DNA from: Sandaracinaceae bacterium
GTDB lineage: Bacteria; Myxococcota_A; Polyangia; Polyangiales; Houyiibacteriaceae
DNA length: 64,000 nucleotides
Reading direction: 5' to 3'
NCBI GenBank assembly: GCA_020633075.1
Contig: JACKEI010000006.1
Span: 277,589-341,588, forward strand
Numbering within the stretch: position 1 is the first letter of the stretch; each line of letters begins with the position of its first letter. Position numbers and translations under genes: made by a program. The notes below the pieces were generated by a model. The model was not told the DNA's origin and searched no databases. It was given only the letters and a program-made list of their open reading frames with translations. This document shows positions 46,142 to 55,165 of this stretch, piece after piece.

Positions 46142-47398
46142 CTACGGTGTGCTCTCTGAGCTCGCCTGCGAGAGGTCCACACGCACCACGAAGACCCGCC
46201 GGACTTCCCGCGGGGCGGGTGTGATGGTGAGCGGCAGCGCCGCGTCGACCTCGGCTCGCGGCCAGAAGTAGAGCAGCGCATCGCTCACCGGAGCCAGCGG
46301 ATGACCGTCGGGCGTGGGCACGGAAGAGCTCGTCCCGGCCGCAGTCACGGACCCGAACAACCCTTCGCGCCAGGCGCGCAAAAAGGCGTCGCGCTCTTGG
46401 GCCGTGAGGCCGCCCTCGTCGAGGGCGGCGGACAAGAGCGCGAGCCCACGCTCGGCGGGGAGCAGGCCGGGGGCCCTGGCAGGGGGGATCGTCGCGCGCC
46501 CGTCGCGGTCCAGCTGGACCACCCGCACTCGGGTCCGGGCGAACTCGGGGTCTCGGTGCACGCGCAGCACCAACCCCCGCGGGGGGGCTCCGACCGAGCG
46601 CACCAGCAGGCTGCCCGCGTCGTGGGTGCGAACGTCGAGGGGGAGCGTGTCGCGCGCGCCGACCATCCGATAGAAGAGCAGGCCGACGGCGGTGGTGCCC
46701 ACGCTCAGACAGGCCGCTTCGCTGGTCTCGTAGGAGGCTAGGTCGGCGAGCTCACAGACGCCGTCCGGGGTCTGGCAGAGGGGATCGCTCAGCCCCGGAT
46801 ACACCCCGCGACAGGCTCCCCGCCGCGCGACGACGTCGTTCCACGTGAGGCCCGTGTTGCGCTCCTGGCGCACGCCCGCGGGGTAGTGCTCGATGACGCG
46901 CCCGCGTGAGATGGAGCGCACGCCCAAGCTGAAGCGCGCTTCGTCGAGCCCTGGGTCCAGGTGCACGTAGAACACGGGGCGGGCGGGCGCGACGTCGCGT
47001 CCGTCGCGAGGAGGCGGAGAGCCGAGGTTGGGATCGCGCGGGTCGCGCTCCGGATCCTGGGGCGGTCGGTCGTTCTCGGCACGACGCGTCGCAGCGGGTG
47101 CGGGCTGCGTCCCGACCACGAGCCCGCCACGGCCGCCCGTCACCACCAGACCCCACTCGTGCACGGCGAAGCGGCCCTCTGCGGGGTTGGCGATGGTCTG
47201 CGCGCTCACGTCGGCGGTGTCTTGCGCGTCTCCCGTGGGCTCCTCTTGGAGCGCGGCTTGGCCCGCGCCGGTGGGGCTCGTCTGCTCGGCAGGCGTGAGG
47301 ACCGCGCAGGCCGCGAGCGCTGCACACGCCGATGCCAGGAAGAGCACGCGCAGCGAGCGTGAACCAGAGGCCGAAGTGAGCGGGAGTCCAGGCGCCAT
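46142..47398 (-). CDS. Lipoprotein of unknown function
   Basis: This 418-aa product has an Arg-containing n-region and a hydrophobic stretch ending in LAAC, a lipobox; it is therefore a likely lipoprotein. A Gln/Thr/Glu-rich spacer follows, then a conserved-looking globular part from about residue 75 (RFAVHEWGLVV). Later stretches are PVFYVHLDPG, GLTWNDVVARRG (with nearby Cys), LLFYRMVGARDTLPLDV and LYFWPRAEVDAALP. I do not recognise the family beyond a recurring V-H-E-W-G start. A TAGGCT box ends 6 nt before its ATG. Confidence 0.7.
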   Translation of the reverse strand: MAPGLPLTSASGSRSLRVLFLASACAALAACAVLTPAEQTSPTGAGQAALQEEPTGDAQDTADVSAQTIANPAEGRFAVHEWGLVVTGGRGGLVVGTQPAPAATRRAENDRPPQDPERDPRDPNLGSPPPRDGRDVAPARPVFYVHLDPGLDEARFSLGVRSISRGRVIEHYPAGVRQERNTGLTWNDVVARRGACRGVYPGLSDPLCQTPDGVCELADLASYETSEAACLSVGTTAVGLLFYRMVGARDTLPLDVRTHDAGSLLVRSVGAPPRGLVLRVHRDPEFARTRVRVVQLDRDGRATIPPARAPGLLPAERGLALLSAALDEGGLTAQERDAFLRAWREGLFGSVTAAGTSSSVPTPDGHPLAPVSDALLYFWPRAEVDAALPLTITPAPREVRRVFVVRVDLSQASSESTP

Positions 47399-47441
47399 AC
47401 GGTCAGCCTATCACCGGAGCGTCCACCTCGGGCGCTCGTGC

Positions 47442-50102
47442 TCAGTGCTGCTGGATGAGCACCTCACGGCGCCCGCCGGCCTTGCCGTTGGGAGGCCCGA
47501 CCACGCCGTTCTGCTCCATGATCTCGACGAGCGTCGCCGCCTTGTTGTAGCCGACCTTGAGCTTGCGCTGCAGCCGGCTGATGGAGCAGGAGCCCTCCTC
47601 CGCGACGACGGCGACGGCCTTGTCGTAAAGCGGATCGTCGCTCTCCGAGGCGGGCAGGCCGTCTTCCTCGTCGCGCGGCTTGAGGATGTTCTCGTCGTAG
47701 CGGGGCTTGCCCTGCGCGCGCAGGTGGTCGCAGACCTTCTCCACTTCGTGCTCGTCGATGAAGGCGGAGTGCACCCGCTGCAGGTCGCTCGAGCCGGGAG
47801 GCACCATCAGCATGTCGCCGCGTCCCAGGAGGTGCTCGGCGCCCATGCGGTTGAGGATGGTCTTGCTGTCCGGCTGACTCGAGACCTTGAACGCGATGCG
47901 GCAAGGGAAGTTCGCCTTGATCATGCCCGTGATCACGTCGACGCTGGGCCGCTGCGTCGCGAGGATGACGTGGATCCCGGCCGCGCGCGCCTTCTGCGCG
48001 AGGCGCGCGATGCAGGTCTCGACGTCCTTGGCGGCGACCATCATCAGGTCGGCGAACTCGTCGACCACCACCACGATGTACGGCAGCTTCTCCGGCAAGA
48101 CGTCGCACGCGTCGGGGGCCTCGTCATCCGGGTCCAGCAGCACCTCTTCGCCGTCGATGCCCTGCGCGGTGACCTTGCCTGCGCGCCGCGGCATGAACTT
48201 GGCCATCTCGAGGTCGCCCGAGCGCACGCGCTCGACCTTGCGGTTGAAGGTGATGATGTTCTTCGAGCCCGCGTCGGCGAACAGCTGGTAGCGCCGCTCC
48301 ATCTCGTCGACGGCCCACTTGAGGGCCAGCGCCGCCTTGCTCATGTCGGTGACGACCGGCAGCAGCATGTGAGGGATGCCGTCGAAGACCGCGAGCTCGA
48401 CGACCTTCGGGTCGATCATCAGCATGCGCACTTCTTCGGGCGTCTTCTTGGCCAGCAGCGAGACCAGCATGACGTTGAGGCCAACGCTCTTGCCGGCGCC
48501 GGTGGCGCCCGCCACCAGCAGATGCGGCATCTTGCTGAGGTCGCCGTAGACCGGCTTGCCGGCGATGTCCTTGCCGAACGCCACGGGCAGGTGGCCCTTG
48601 TGCTCGGTCCAGTCACGCAGCTCCAGGATCTCGCGGAGCGACACCGTCTGGCGGTTGGTGTTGGGCAGCTCGAAGCCCACGCGGGCCTTGCCCGGGATGG
48701 GGGCCACGATGCGCACCTTCTCGACGGCGAGCGCCATGGCGAGGTCGTCGGCGAGCCCGCGGATCTTGCTGACCTTGGTGCCGCTCTCGGGCTCGAACTC
48801 GTACATGGTGACGACCGGCCCAGGGTGGATCTCGTCCACGCGCCCCTTGATCTTGTACGCGTCGAGGGTCTTCACGAGCAGCTCGGCCAGGCGCTTGAGG
48901 TCCGCCGGGTCCTGCTGGATCTCTTCCTCGGAGGGCTCGTCCAGCAGGTCGGTGCCGGGGAGCTCGAACGCGCCGCGCGCTTCGCGGACGGCGGGCACAC
49001 GCGCGCGCTCGAGGGTCTCCTTGCGCATGTGCTCGGGCACGACGATCTTGGGATCGCTCGACTCGGCGACCGACCCGCGCCTCGGGGCGGCCCCGACCGA
49101 GCTCGCGGGTGCGACGATCGTCGCGAGGCCGGCGACCGAGTCTTCCTCGTCATCGTCGTCTTCGTCGTCGTCCGCCAGGAGCCCGCCGCTCGCGTTCTTC
49201 GCCCCGGGCGCGCTCGGGGCGAGGATGGCAGCGTCGTCATCGTCCAGGTCCTCGTCGTCGAGGTCCTCGTCGTCTTCTTCGTCGAGCGCGCCCGTCAGGG
49301 CGGCGCCCGGGAGGCTGCCCTCCTCAGGCTCGTCGTCCCACGTGGGGTTCGAGGACTCGTCCACGGTCGTGGGCCCGGCGACGGCTGGCGACCCGGCCGT
49401 GATGACCTTGGGCTCCAGCAGCGCGCGCTGAGCGGCGCGCTCCTGCGCCTCGAGGGCCTTGGCCTCGCGCCAAGCGTCCGCCACGGTACGCAGGCTGTCT
49501 CGCAGGCGCAGGTATCCACCTTCGACGGTGCGGGCGGTCATGCGGGCCGCGTCCACCACGGACACCGGCGTGCGGAGCACCAAGGTGGTCAGCAGAATCG
49601 CGACGCCCAGCACCACGGCGCCCGCCAGGCCGAACAGCGAGCGCAGCACCTCGCCGAGCACCTCACCGATGCGACCACCGGGGAGATGTCCGCCGAACAC
49701 CTGCTCGCTCGGCATGGCGAGGTGGAGCAGCGCACAGCCGATGAACACGATGACGAGCGTGGACGCGATGGTGGCGGCGCCGAGCAGGCCGCGTCGCCCG
49801 CTGAACAAGCGACGCGCCGCGAGCCCGAGCTCGATGGGCAGCAGCCATGCGGCCACGCCGAACGCCGTGCAGAGGGCGCTCGCGAGCCCCGTACCCACGG
49901 GGCCGACCAGGTTGTCGCCGCCCGCCGCGTCGTAGGACCACAGCGAGAGCCCCATCAGCAGGGCCCAGGTCGCCGCAAAGATGCCCAGCACTTCGTGGCG
50001 GCGGCCGAGCGTGGGGTCGACCGAGGGGACCACGGCGGGGCCAGCCGCGGCGGAGCGCGACCGGGGCTTGATGTGGGTGGGTGTGGTTGTTTGTGAGGCC
50101 AA
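47442..50102 (-). CDS. ftsK: FtsK/SpoIIIE DNA translocase
   Basis: The 886-aa protein has four N-terminal membrane helices (LGIFAATWALLMGLSLWSY; VGTGLASALCTAFGVAAWLL; AATIASTLVIVFIGCALLHL; LAGAVVLGVAILLTTLVL) and an acidic linker of about 220 residues with long Glu/Asp runs. The RecA-like motor has Walker A VAGATGAGKSVGL and the VVVDEFADLMMVAAKDVE strand. A winged-helix gamma domain ends the chain (YDKAVAVVAEEGSCSISRLQ). FtsK links chromosome segregation to division. The start is TTG, with GAAGGAA 5 nt upstream; other frames lack a ribosome site. Confidence 0.96.
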   Translation of the reverse strand: MASQTTTPTHIKPRSRSAAAGPAVVPSVDPTLGRRHEVLGIFAATWALLMGLSLWSYDAAGGDNLVGPVGTGLASALCTAFGVAAWLLPIELGLAARRLFSGRRGLLGAATIASTLVIVFIGCALLHLAMPSEQVFGGHLPGGRIGEVLGEVLRSLFGLAGAVVLGVAILLTTLVLRTPVSVVDAARMTARTVEGGYLRLRDSLRTVADAWREAKALEAQERAAQRALLEPKVITAGSPAVAGPTTVDESSNPTWDDEPEEGSLPGAALTGALDEEDDEDLDDEDLDDDDAAILAPSAPGAKNASGGLLADDDEDDDDEEDSVAGLATIVAPASSVGAAPRRGSVAESSDPKIVVPEHMRKETLERARVPAVREARGAFELPGTDLLDEPSEEEIQQDPADLKRLAELLVKTLDAYKIKGRVDEIHPGPVVTMYEFEPESGTKVSKIRGLADDLAMALAVEKVRIVAPIPGKARVGFELPNTNRQTVSLREILELRDWTEHKGHLPVAFGKDIAGKPVYGDLSKMPHLLVAGATGAGKSVGLNVMLVSLLAKKTPEEVRMLMIDPKVVELAVFDGIPHMLLPVVTDMSKAALALKWAVDEMERRYQLFADAGSKNIITFNRKVERVRSGDLEMAKFMPRRAGKVTAQGIDGEEVLLDPDDEAPDACDVLPEKLPYIVVVVDEFADLMMVAAKDVETCIARLAQKARAAGIHVILATQRPSVDVITGMIKANFPCRIAFKVSSQPDSKTILNRMGAEHLLGRGDMLMVPPGSSDLQRVHSAFIDEHEVEKVCDHLRAQGKPRYDENILKPRDEEDGLPASESDDPLYDKAVAVVAEEGSCSISRLQRKLKVGYNKAATLVEIMEQNGVVGPPNGKAGGRREVLIQQH

Positions 50103-50175
50103 GTGCGTTCCTTCGCACACCCAGGCTAGCTGCTCCGGCTCCCACTGGTCAAGAAATCGGGTTGGTACGAGACTC

Positions 50176-50203
50176 TTGATCGTACGGGCGAATCCTCTAC
50201 TAT
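50176..50203 (+). promoter_or_regulatory. Sigma-70-like promoter for the structured leader
   Basis: TTGATC (-35) and TACTAT (-10) are 16 nt apart. The next 250 nt to the lipoprotein start contain three hairpins in a row. The fit to consensus is good for a GC-rich genome. Confidence 0.5.
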
Positions 50204-50206
50204 CAC

Positions 50207-50312
50207 GTCGGGTTCTGCGATCTGTGGACCCCGACTGTTTCCGGGGGACGCTGGTCCACCAACCCAGCGCCACCCGGCCGGAATTCCTCCGGCCCCTCGG
50301 GTCCCTGACCCG
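50207..50312 (+). ncRNA. Candidate structured leader or small RNA
   Basis: Three stable hairpins follow one another downstream of the promoter: GTGGACC/GGTCCAC (with an inner CCCCG/CGGGG alternative), GGCCGGA/TCCGGCC with a 5-nt loop, and CGGGTC/GACCCG with a 3-nt loop. An upstream GTCGGG can also pair with CCCGAC in the first hairpin, giving mutually exclusive folds. The sequence does not match tmRNA, RNase P RNA, SRP RNA or any riboswitch I recognise. It could be the 5' leader of the lipoprotein mRNA or an independent RNA. Confidence 0.4.
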
Positions 50313-50460
50313 ATCGTCGTTCCCCTGCTGCTGGCTCCCTTGTTCGCTCTCCACCGGCTCCTCCCTGGCTCGGCCTCACCGTCGTGATCCGATTGGGCAC
50401 TTCATGACCCGAAGAAGCACACACCTCGCCTCCCCTCGTTCGCTTGCCTGTCCGTCCACG

Positions 50461-52074
50461 ATGGGATCGGTCGGCTTCGTCGCACGCTCGCTGCTCACTG
50501 TGCTGGCGCTGAGCGCCCTGCTGGGATGCAAGGTGAACTCCGATGACATCGACTACTGGCGGCGCACGGTCAAGGGCCCGCGCAAGATCGTCGCGGTGCT
50601 GCTGAGCGATCACTACTCCCTCGAGCTGCGCACCGACGCAGCCACGGCGCTCGTGGAGATGGAGCGCAACGACGTGGAGGGCCTGGCCCTGCTGCAGCGC
50701 GCGCTCGAAGAGCTGCAGCGCCAAGACCCGGCCTTGCCGCCGCAGATCGTCGCGGGCATGACGCCCCGCCTGCTGGAGCTGATGACCGAGACGCCGGCTG
50801 GTCACAACGAGGACCAGGGCCCACCACCGATGCAGGTGCGTGCCAAGGACGCCGCCTACCTGCTGCTGACGCATGCGCAGGGGGAGACGCACACGACGCT
50901 CGTGAACGGTGTGGTCGACTGGTACGTGCGCGACTTCGTCGGACGCAGCTTGGCGGGCAACTACAGCGTGGAGCAGATCGTTCGCTCGGTGGGCGCGCCC
51001 GCGGCGAGCCGGCTGGTCAACGCGCTCAGCTCGCGGATGCCGCAGCAAGCCATGGTGAAGATCGCGGAGCTGGTCGCGCAGCTCGGAGACGCAGCCACCA
51101 AGACCCGCGGGGCGGAGCGGCTGGTCGCCATCGAGCGCGAGATCGAGGGAGAGGCCTTCTTCGACTGGCTCAAGGGAGAGCTGCGGCGGCAGATGACGGC
51201 CGACGGATCGACCCTGGATCCGGCGCGCCTCGAAGCCGCCGCCCACATGAACCGCGAGAACTGGATCACGGACGGCATCCTGGCCGCCATGAAGCACCTG
51301 GCGAGCGAGCGGACCATCTCGACGCGCCTGATGGAGATCGCCGTGGCGGTCCCGTCGGCCGAGACCCCCGCGCCCTTCATCGAGGCGCTCAACGCGCGTC
51401 GCCGCAAGGCCTTGCAGGCTCTCGAAGGCAACGTGGGAGAGGCCCAGCTGGAGGCCCTCCTGAACATCGCGCTGGACGTCTCGCCCACCAACGACATCGG
51501 TGTGCGCGACGACGCCTTCGACCGCGTCGGGGACATCCGCAGCATGGCTGCCGTCCCGCGTCTGTGGCCGCTCCTGGCCACGGTGGACAACGACGACACC
51601 GCCAAGCGTCTGCGCTGGCGCGCAGGTGAGCTGATCCTGTCCATCGGCGGCGCGTCCATCGTGAACGAGTTCCTGACCCGGCTGCCCTCGACGCCCGCCG
51701 ACATCGAGTACGAGCCCGAGGAGCTGGAGGGCTACGCCCAGCGGATGAGCCAGATGTCCGAGGCTCCGATGGAGGTGCTCACGCGGCAGCTGACGGCTGC
51801 GCAGTGGTGGAACCGCGTGATCGCGCTGCGCTTCATCGAGCGACGCGGCACCCAGGCGGACGTTCGTGTCCTCGAGGGGCGGATCACCGACCGCACACCC
51901 ACGGTGGGCGATCACTGGGCCGACGGTCAGCCCCCCGCCGACACGGTTGGCAAGGTGGCCGAGGCCGCGCTGCGAGGGCTGCGCGAGCGGCTCGCGGCGC
52001 CCGCCGAGGCCGCGCCTGCGGCTGCGGATGCTGGCACCCCAGCCACCGCGCCGACCCCCGCCGCGGCCCCCTGA
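50461..52074 (+). CDS. HEAT-like repeat lipoprotein
   Basis: The 537-aa product has a signal peptide with lipobox LLGC (LLTVLALSALLGCKVN) and a chain of helix pairs with small spacing, from about residue 25 to 510. Examples are AATALVEMERNDVEGLALLQRALEEL, AASRLVNALSSRM, MAAVPRLWPLLATV and WWNRVIALRFIERRGTQADVRVLEG, which look like HEAT/ARM-type repeats. The end is Ala/Pro-rich. Such proteins usually bind partners at the membrane. The start was chosen for a compact signal peptide; an ATG 57 nt earlier (MTRRSTHLAS) is possible. A long leader precedes it. Confidence 0.75.
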   Translation: MGSVGFVARSLLTVLALSALLGCKVNSDDIDYWRRTVKGPRKIVAVLLSDHYSLELRTDAATALVEMERNDVEGLALLQRALEELQRQDPALPPQIVAGMTPRLLELMTETPAGHNEDQGPPPMQVRAKDAAYLLLTHAQGETHTTLVNGVVDWYVRDFVGRSLAGNYSVEQIVRSVGAPAASRLVNALSSRMPQQAMVKIAELVAQLGDAATKTRGAERLVAIEREIEGEAFFDWLKGELRRQMTADGSTLDPARLEAAAHMNRENWITDGILAAMKHLASERTISTRLMEIAVAVPSAETPAPFIEALNARRRKALQALEGNVGEAQLEALLNIALDVSPTNDIGVRDDAFDRVGDIRSMAAVPRLWPLLATVDNDDTAKRLRWRAGELILSIGGASIVNEFLTRLPSTPADIEYEPEELEGYAQRMSQMSEAPMEVLTRQLTAAQWWNRVIALRFIERRGTQADVRVLEGRITDRTPTVGDHWADGQPPADTVGKVAEAALRGLRERLAAPAEAAPAAADAGTPATAPTPAAAP

Positions 52075-52123
52075 GCCCCCACCGATCTCGCCCACGTTCT
52101 CTTTCCCACCCTAGGCAATCCGC

Positions 52124-52867
52124 ATGGCCACCGACCAGAACAAGAAGACACTTCGCAGCTTTCAGTGCCGCGATTACCTCTACGAGATCTTCGAGCAGAT
52201 GAGCGGCGAGCTGGAGTGCTCGGTGGACTACCTGATCAACGAGTCGATGCGACAGTACGCACGCTCCCGGAACTACGGCGTGCGCGGCCCCTCCGCGTCG
52301 GTGCAGCGCCCGAGCATTCCGTCCATGGGCGCCCCCGTCGCGGCGCCCGCGGCCGCACCTCCCCTGCCTCCCATGCTCCCCACGCAGCCGACGCTGCCGG
52401 ACCCCGTGGCCCCGGTGCATGCGCCGCTGCCGGTCGTCGCGCCGCTGCCCACGGCACCGGCCGCGTTGCCGGCCGCGCCCTTCGTCCCGCCTCTCCCGGC
52501 CGCGCCCATCGCGGCGCGCCCGTCGGTCCCCCCGCTCCCTGCAGCGCAGCCGCGCCTCCCCAGCGTGCCCCCGCCGGCACCCTCCAAGCCCGCGCTCTTC
52601 ATCATCTTCAACGGGCAGAAGTACCCGGTGAACAAGGACGAGTTCGTGCTGGGGCGCAGCGCCAAGTCCGCCGACCTCGCCATCAAGGACGGCAACATCT
52701 CGCGGCGTCACGCGGCGGTCGTGTACCACGGCGGCGTGTACTACATGAAGGACCTGGGGAGCACGAACGGCATCGACTTCCAGGGCGGCAAGATCGACAG
52801 CCGCGCCATCCAAGAGGGCGACGTCTACCAGATCTGCGACTACGATCTGCGCTTCACCTACCAGTGA
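52124..52867 (+). CDS. Ribbon-helix-helix plus FHA fusion protein
   Basis: This 247-aa protein has a short N-terminal segment (RSFQCRDYLYEIFEQMSGE; VDYLINESMRQYARSR) with the beta-helix-helix pattern of CopG/Arc-type DNA-binding domains. A Pro/Ala-rich linker of about 95 residues and a C-terminal FHA domain follow (EFVLGRSAKSADLAIKDGNISRRHAAVVY; LGSTNGI). FHA domains bind phosphothreonine. The combination suggests a DNA-binding or dimeric platform recruited by a Ser/Thr kinase. It follows the lipoprotein gene by 49 nt on the same strand. Confidence 0.85.
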   Translation: MATDQNKKTLRSFQCRDYLYEIFEQMSGELECSVDYLINESMRQYARSRNYGVRGPSASVQRPSIPSMGAPVAAPAAAPPLPPMLPTQPTLPDPVAPVHAPLPVVAPLPTAPAALPAAPFVPPLPAAPIAARPSVPPLPAAQPRLPSVPPPAPSKPALFIIFNGQKYPVNKDEFVLGRSAKSADLAIKDGNISRRHAAVVYHGGVYYMKDLGSTNGIDFQGGKIDSRAIQEGDVYQICDYDLRFTYQ

Positions 52868-52943
52868 GCCCCGTCGCGGTGACGCCGTAGGCCAGGCCTG
52901 CGTCCCGCGACCTCCGCACCCCGCGGGGCAGGCGGCTCGCCTG

Positions 52944-54758
52944 TCAGCCGTGCACGAACTCGGTGCGCTTGCGAAGCAGTCGCACGCTGCCGTGCGTCGG
53001 CGCGAGCACGCCCTCCACGTCCGGCGTGATCTCCGCGGCGTTGGCCTCGTCCGTGTCGAGGTGCATCTCCAAGGCGTACTTGGGACTCACGCGCACCAGC
53101 ACGTCGCCGAAGATGAGGTCCCGCCCGTCGGTGTCCACCGCGACCTCCACCACGTCTTTGTCGGCCACGCCGAAGCGTGCTGCGTCGTCCGGGTGCATGT
53201 GGATGTGCCGCCGCGCGCAGATCAGACCTTCCGTGAGCTGCACCGTTCCGGCCGGGCCCTCCAGCGTGATGGGCGCGCTCTGCGCCGTGTCGCCGCTGTC
53301 GCGCACGGGCGCGTCGACGCCCAGCTTGAACTCGTCGGTGCGTGCGATCTCCACCTGGTTCTGGCTGCGCACGGGGCCGAGCACCCGTAGACCGTCGATG
53401 CGCCCCTTGGGCCCGATGATGTTCACCTTCTGCTCGCAGGCGAACTGCCCCGGCTGCGAGAGGGGCTTGTAGGGAGTGAGCTCGGCGCCCTCGCCAAAGA
53501 GCAGCGCCACGGTCTGACGGTTGAGGTGCACGTGACGCGCGCTGATCGCGATGGGGATACGCGTACCACCGTCCACCTTGTCGGCGGCAGCCGCCAACTT
53601 GGCGGACTCGGCCGCGATGGCCTGAGCCTCGTCGGTCGCGACGACCATCAACCGGGTGCGTGAGTGGTCCTCGGAGATGACGGCGGTGGGCGAGGCCTGC
53701 GAGACGCGCGCGCTGCGGTTCTTGTCCTCGTCCAGGCGCGCACCCAGGAAGTCGAGGCGCTGCAGCACGCGGTGACGGATGGTGGCGCTGTTCTCGCCGA
53801 TGCCCGCGGTGAACACGATGACGTCGACCCCACCGAGCACCGCCGCGTACGCGCCGATGTACTTGCGCAGGCGGTGGCAGAAGACCTGGATGGCCAGGCG
53901 GCAGCGCTCGTCACCCTCGGCCGCGCGGGCCTCGATGTCGCGCAGGTCGTTGCCCACCCCGCTCAGGCCCGCGAGCCCGGACTCCTTGTTGAGCAGCTTG
54001 TCGAGGGCGTCGGCGTCGAGCCCCTCTTCGCGCATCAGCGTCAGCAGCGCGCCCGCGTCCACGTCGCCCGCGCGGGTGCCCATGACCAGCCCCTCGAGCG
54101 GCGTGAGGCCCATGCTGGTCTCCACCGAGCGCCCGTACTCCACCGCTGTCACGCTGGCGCCGTTGCCGAGGTGGCAGGTGATGATGCGGAGGTCGCGGAT
54201 GTCCTCGCCCAAGGCCTCTGCGGCGCGGTTGGCTACGTACTGGTGGCTGGGCCCATGAAAGCCGTAGCGCCGGATGCCGTGCTTGGTGGCCAGCTCCACG
54301 GGCAGCGCGTAGGTCTTGGCGCGGGTGGGCAACGTCGCGTGGAACGCCGTGTCGAAGACGGCCACGTGCGGGACGTCGGGCAGCACAGCGCGCGCCGCAC
54401 GGATGCCCGAGAGGTTGCCCGGGTTGTGCAGCGGCGCGAGCGGCACCAGCGCCTCGATGGCGGCTTCCACCTCGTCGTCGATGCGCACCGGGGCGTTGAA
54501 GCGCTCTCCGCCGTGGACCACGCGGTGTCCCACGCAGTCGACGCGCAGCTCCCCGAGCAGCGCGGGCAGCACGGCCTTGAGCGCCGCCAGGTGATCCGCG
54601 CCCGCGAGCGCCTGCGCGTCGCCTCCGTCGATCGCGAACGAGCAGCCCTCGCTCCCGACCCGCTCCACGCTGGCCTTCTTCACGCGCACCCCGGTGGCCG
54701 GGTCGAGCAGGTCGAGTTTGATGCTGGAGCTACCGCAATTGACGACGAGTACGTTCAT
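52944..54758 (-). CDS. Acetate kinase fused to PduL-type phosphotransacylase
   Basis: The 604-aa protein has a complete acetate kinase at about residues 1-390: NCGSSSIKLDLL, HRVVHGG, FDTAFHATLP, GFHGPSHQYV, CHLGNGAS, FTAGIGENS. It continues into a PduL domain at about residues 405-604: PIAISARHVHLNRQTV and CARRHIHMHPDDAARFGV hold the zinc-binding His residues. The two activities together convert acetate (or propionate) to the acyl-CoA via the acyl phosphate, or the reverse, yielding ATP. Fusing them should channel the labile acyl phosphate. The gene follows the glutaredoxin-like gene by 48 nt on the same strand. Confidence 0.93.
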   Translation of the reverse strand: MNVLVVNCGSSSIKLDLLDPATGVRVKKASVERVGSEGCSFAIDGGDAQALAGADHLAALKAVLPALLGELRVDCVGHRVVHGGERFNAPVRIDDEVEAAIEALVPLAPLHNPGNLSGIRAARAVLPDVPHVAVFDTAFHATLPTRAKTYALPVELATKHGIRRYGFHGPSHQYVANRAAEALGEDIRDLRIITCHLGNGASVTAVEYGRSVETSMGLTPLEGLVMGTRAGDVDAGALLTLMREEGLDADALDKLLNKESGLAGLSGVGNDLRDIEARAAEGDERCRLAIQVFCHRLRKYIGAYAAVLGGVDVIVFTAGIGENSATIRHRVLQRLDFLGARLDEDKNRSARVSQASPTAVISEDHSRTRLMVVATDEAQAIAAESAKLAAAADKVDGGTRIPIAISARHVHLNRQTVALLFGEGAELTPYKPLSQPGQFACEQKVNIIGPKGRIDGLRVLGPVRSQNQVEIARTDEFKLGVDAPVRDSGDTAQSAPITLEGPAGTVQLTEGLICARRHIHMHPDDAARFGVADKDVVEVAVDTDGRDLIFGDVLVRVSPKYALEMHLDTDEANAAEITPDVEGVLAPTHGSVRLLRKRTEFVHG

Positions 54759-54806
54759 GGCGGCCGCAGGGTCCAACGGAAGCGAGGCTCAATGCAAGCG
54801 CGGGGC

Positions 54807-55160
54807 TCAGCGGAGGTCGCCGCTCTCGACGAGCGCGATGAGCTCGTTGGCGCCGCCGACGAGGACGCCCTTGTGGAAGCACATGGGGAAGGTGGGCCAG
54901 CCCGACCACATCTTGAGCGCGTTGCGTCGACGCCACGCGCTGGTGTAGCTGCCGTACTCCAGGTACTCGTACTTGATGCCCTTGGCCTTGAGCGCCTTGC
55001 GCGCGCGCTTGACGTGCGGGTTCTGCGCCATGCCCACGACCACCAGGTCGTGCTTGGCGATCGCGGCTTCCACCTCGGCGACGATGTCGGCGTGGTTGTT
55101 CGCGACCTTGTCGCGGGCGGCGGGGTGAATGCGGTCTTCGGGCAGAACTGAGCGCGGCAT
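54807..55160 (-). CDS. Glutaredoxin-fold protein lacking the active-site Cys
   Basis: The protein (117 aa) follows the monothiol glutaredoxin pattern: LVVVGMAQNPHVKRARKALKAKG, YLEYGSYTSAWRRRNAL, and the glutathione-binding TFPMCFHKGVLVGGANEL. Where these enzymes have C-G-F-S the sequence reads N-P-H-V-K-R, so there is no redox cysteine at that place. A single Cys remains near the end (FPMCF). It may bind glutathione or an iron-sulfur cluster without being a reductase. It is 5 nt downstream of the DUF1295 gene and probably in its operon. Confidence 0.75.
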   Translation of the reverse strand: MPRSVLPEDRIHPAARDKVANNHADIVAEVEAAIAKHDLVVVGMAQNPHVKRARKALKAKGIKYEYLEYGSYTSAWRRRNALKMWSGWPTFPMCFHKGVLVGGANELIALVESGDLR

Positions 55161-55165
55161 GGTGA

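Larger units (their letters stand above)
50103..50460. other. 358-bp divergent intergenic region between ftsK and lipoprotein
   Basis: This region separates the ftsK start from the lipoprotein gene. It contains a plus-strand promoter, three strong hairpins and a pyrimidine-rich tail. No open reading frame with a ribosome site is apparent. A TAGCCT box precedes ftsK on the minus strand. Confidence 0.6.

Noticed and set aside
50207..50312. SRP RNA, tmRNA or RNase P RNA
   Set aside because: None of the conserved cores (SRP tetraloop region, tmRNA tag frame, RNase P P4) is present.
50203..52095. Long minus-strand reading frame across the lipoprotein gene
   Set aside because: It is the shadow of a GC-rich plus-strand gene; the plus strand has the signal peptide, lipobox and helical repeats.
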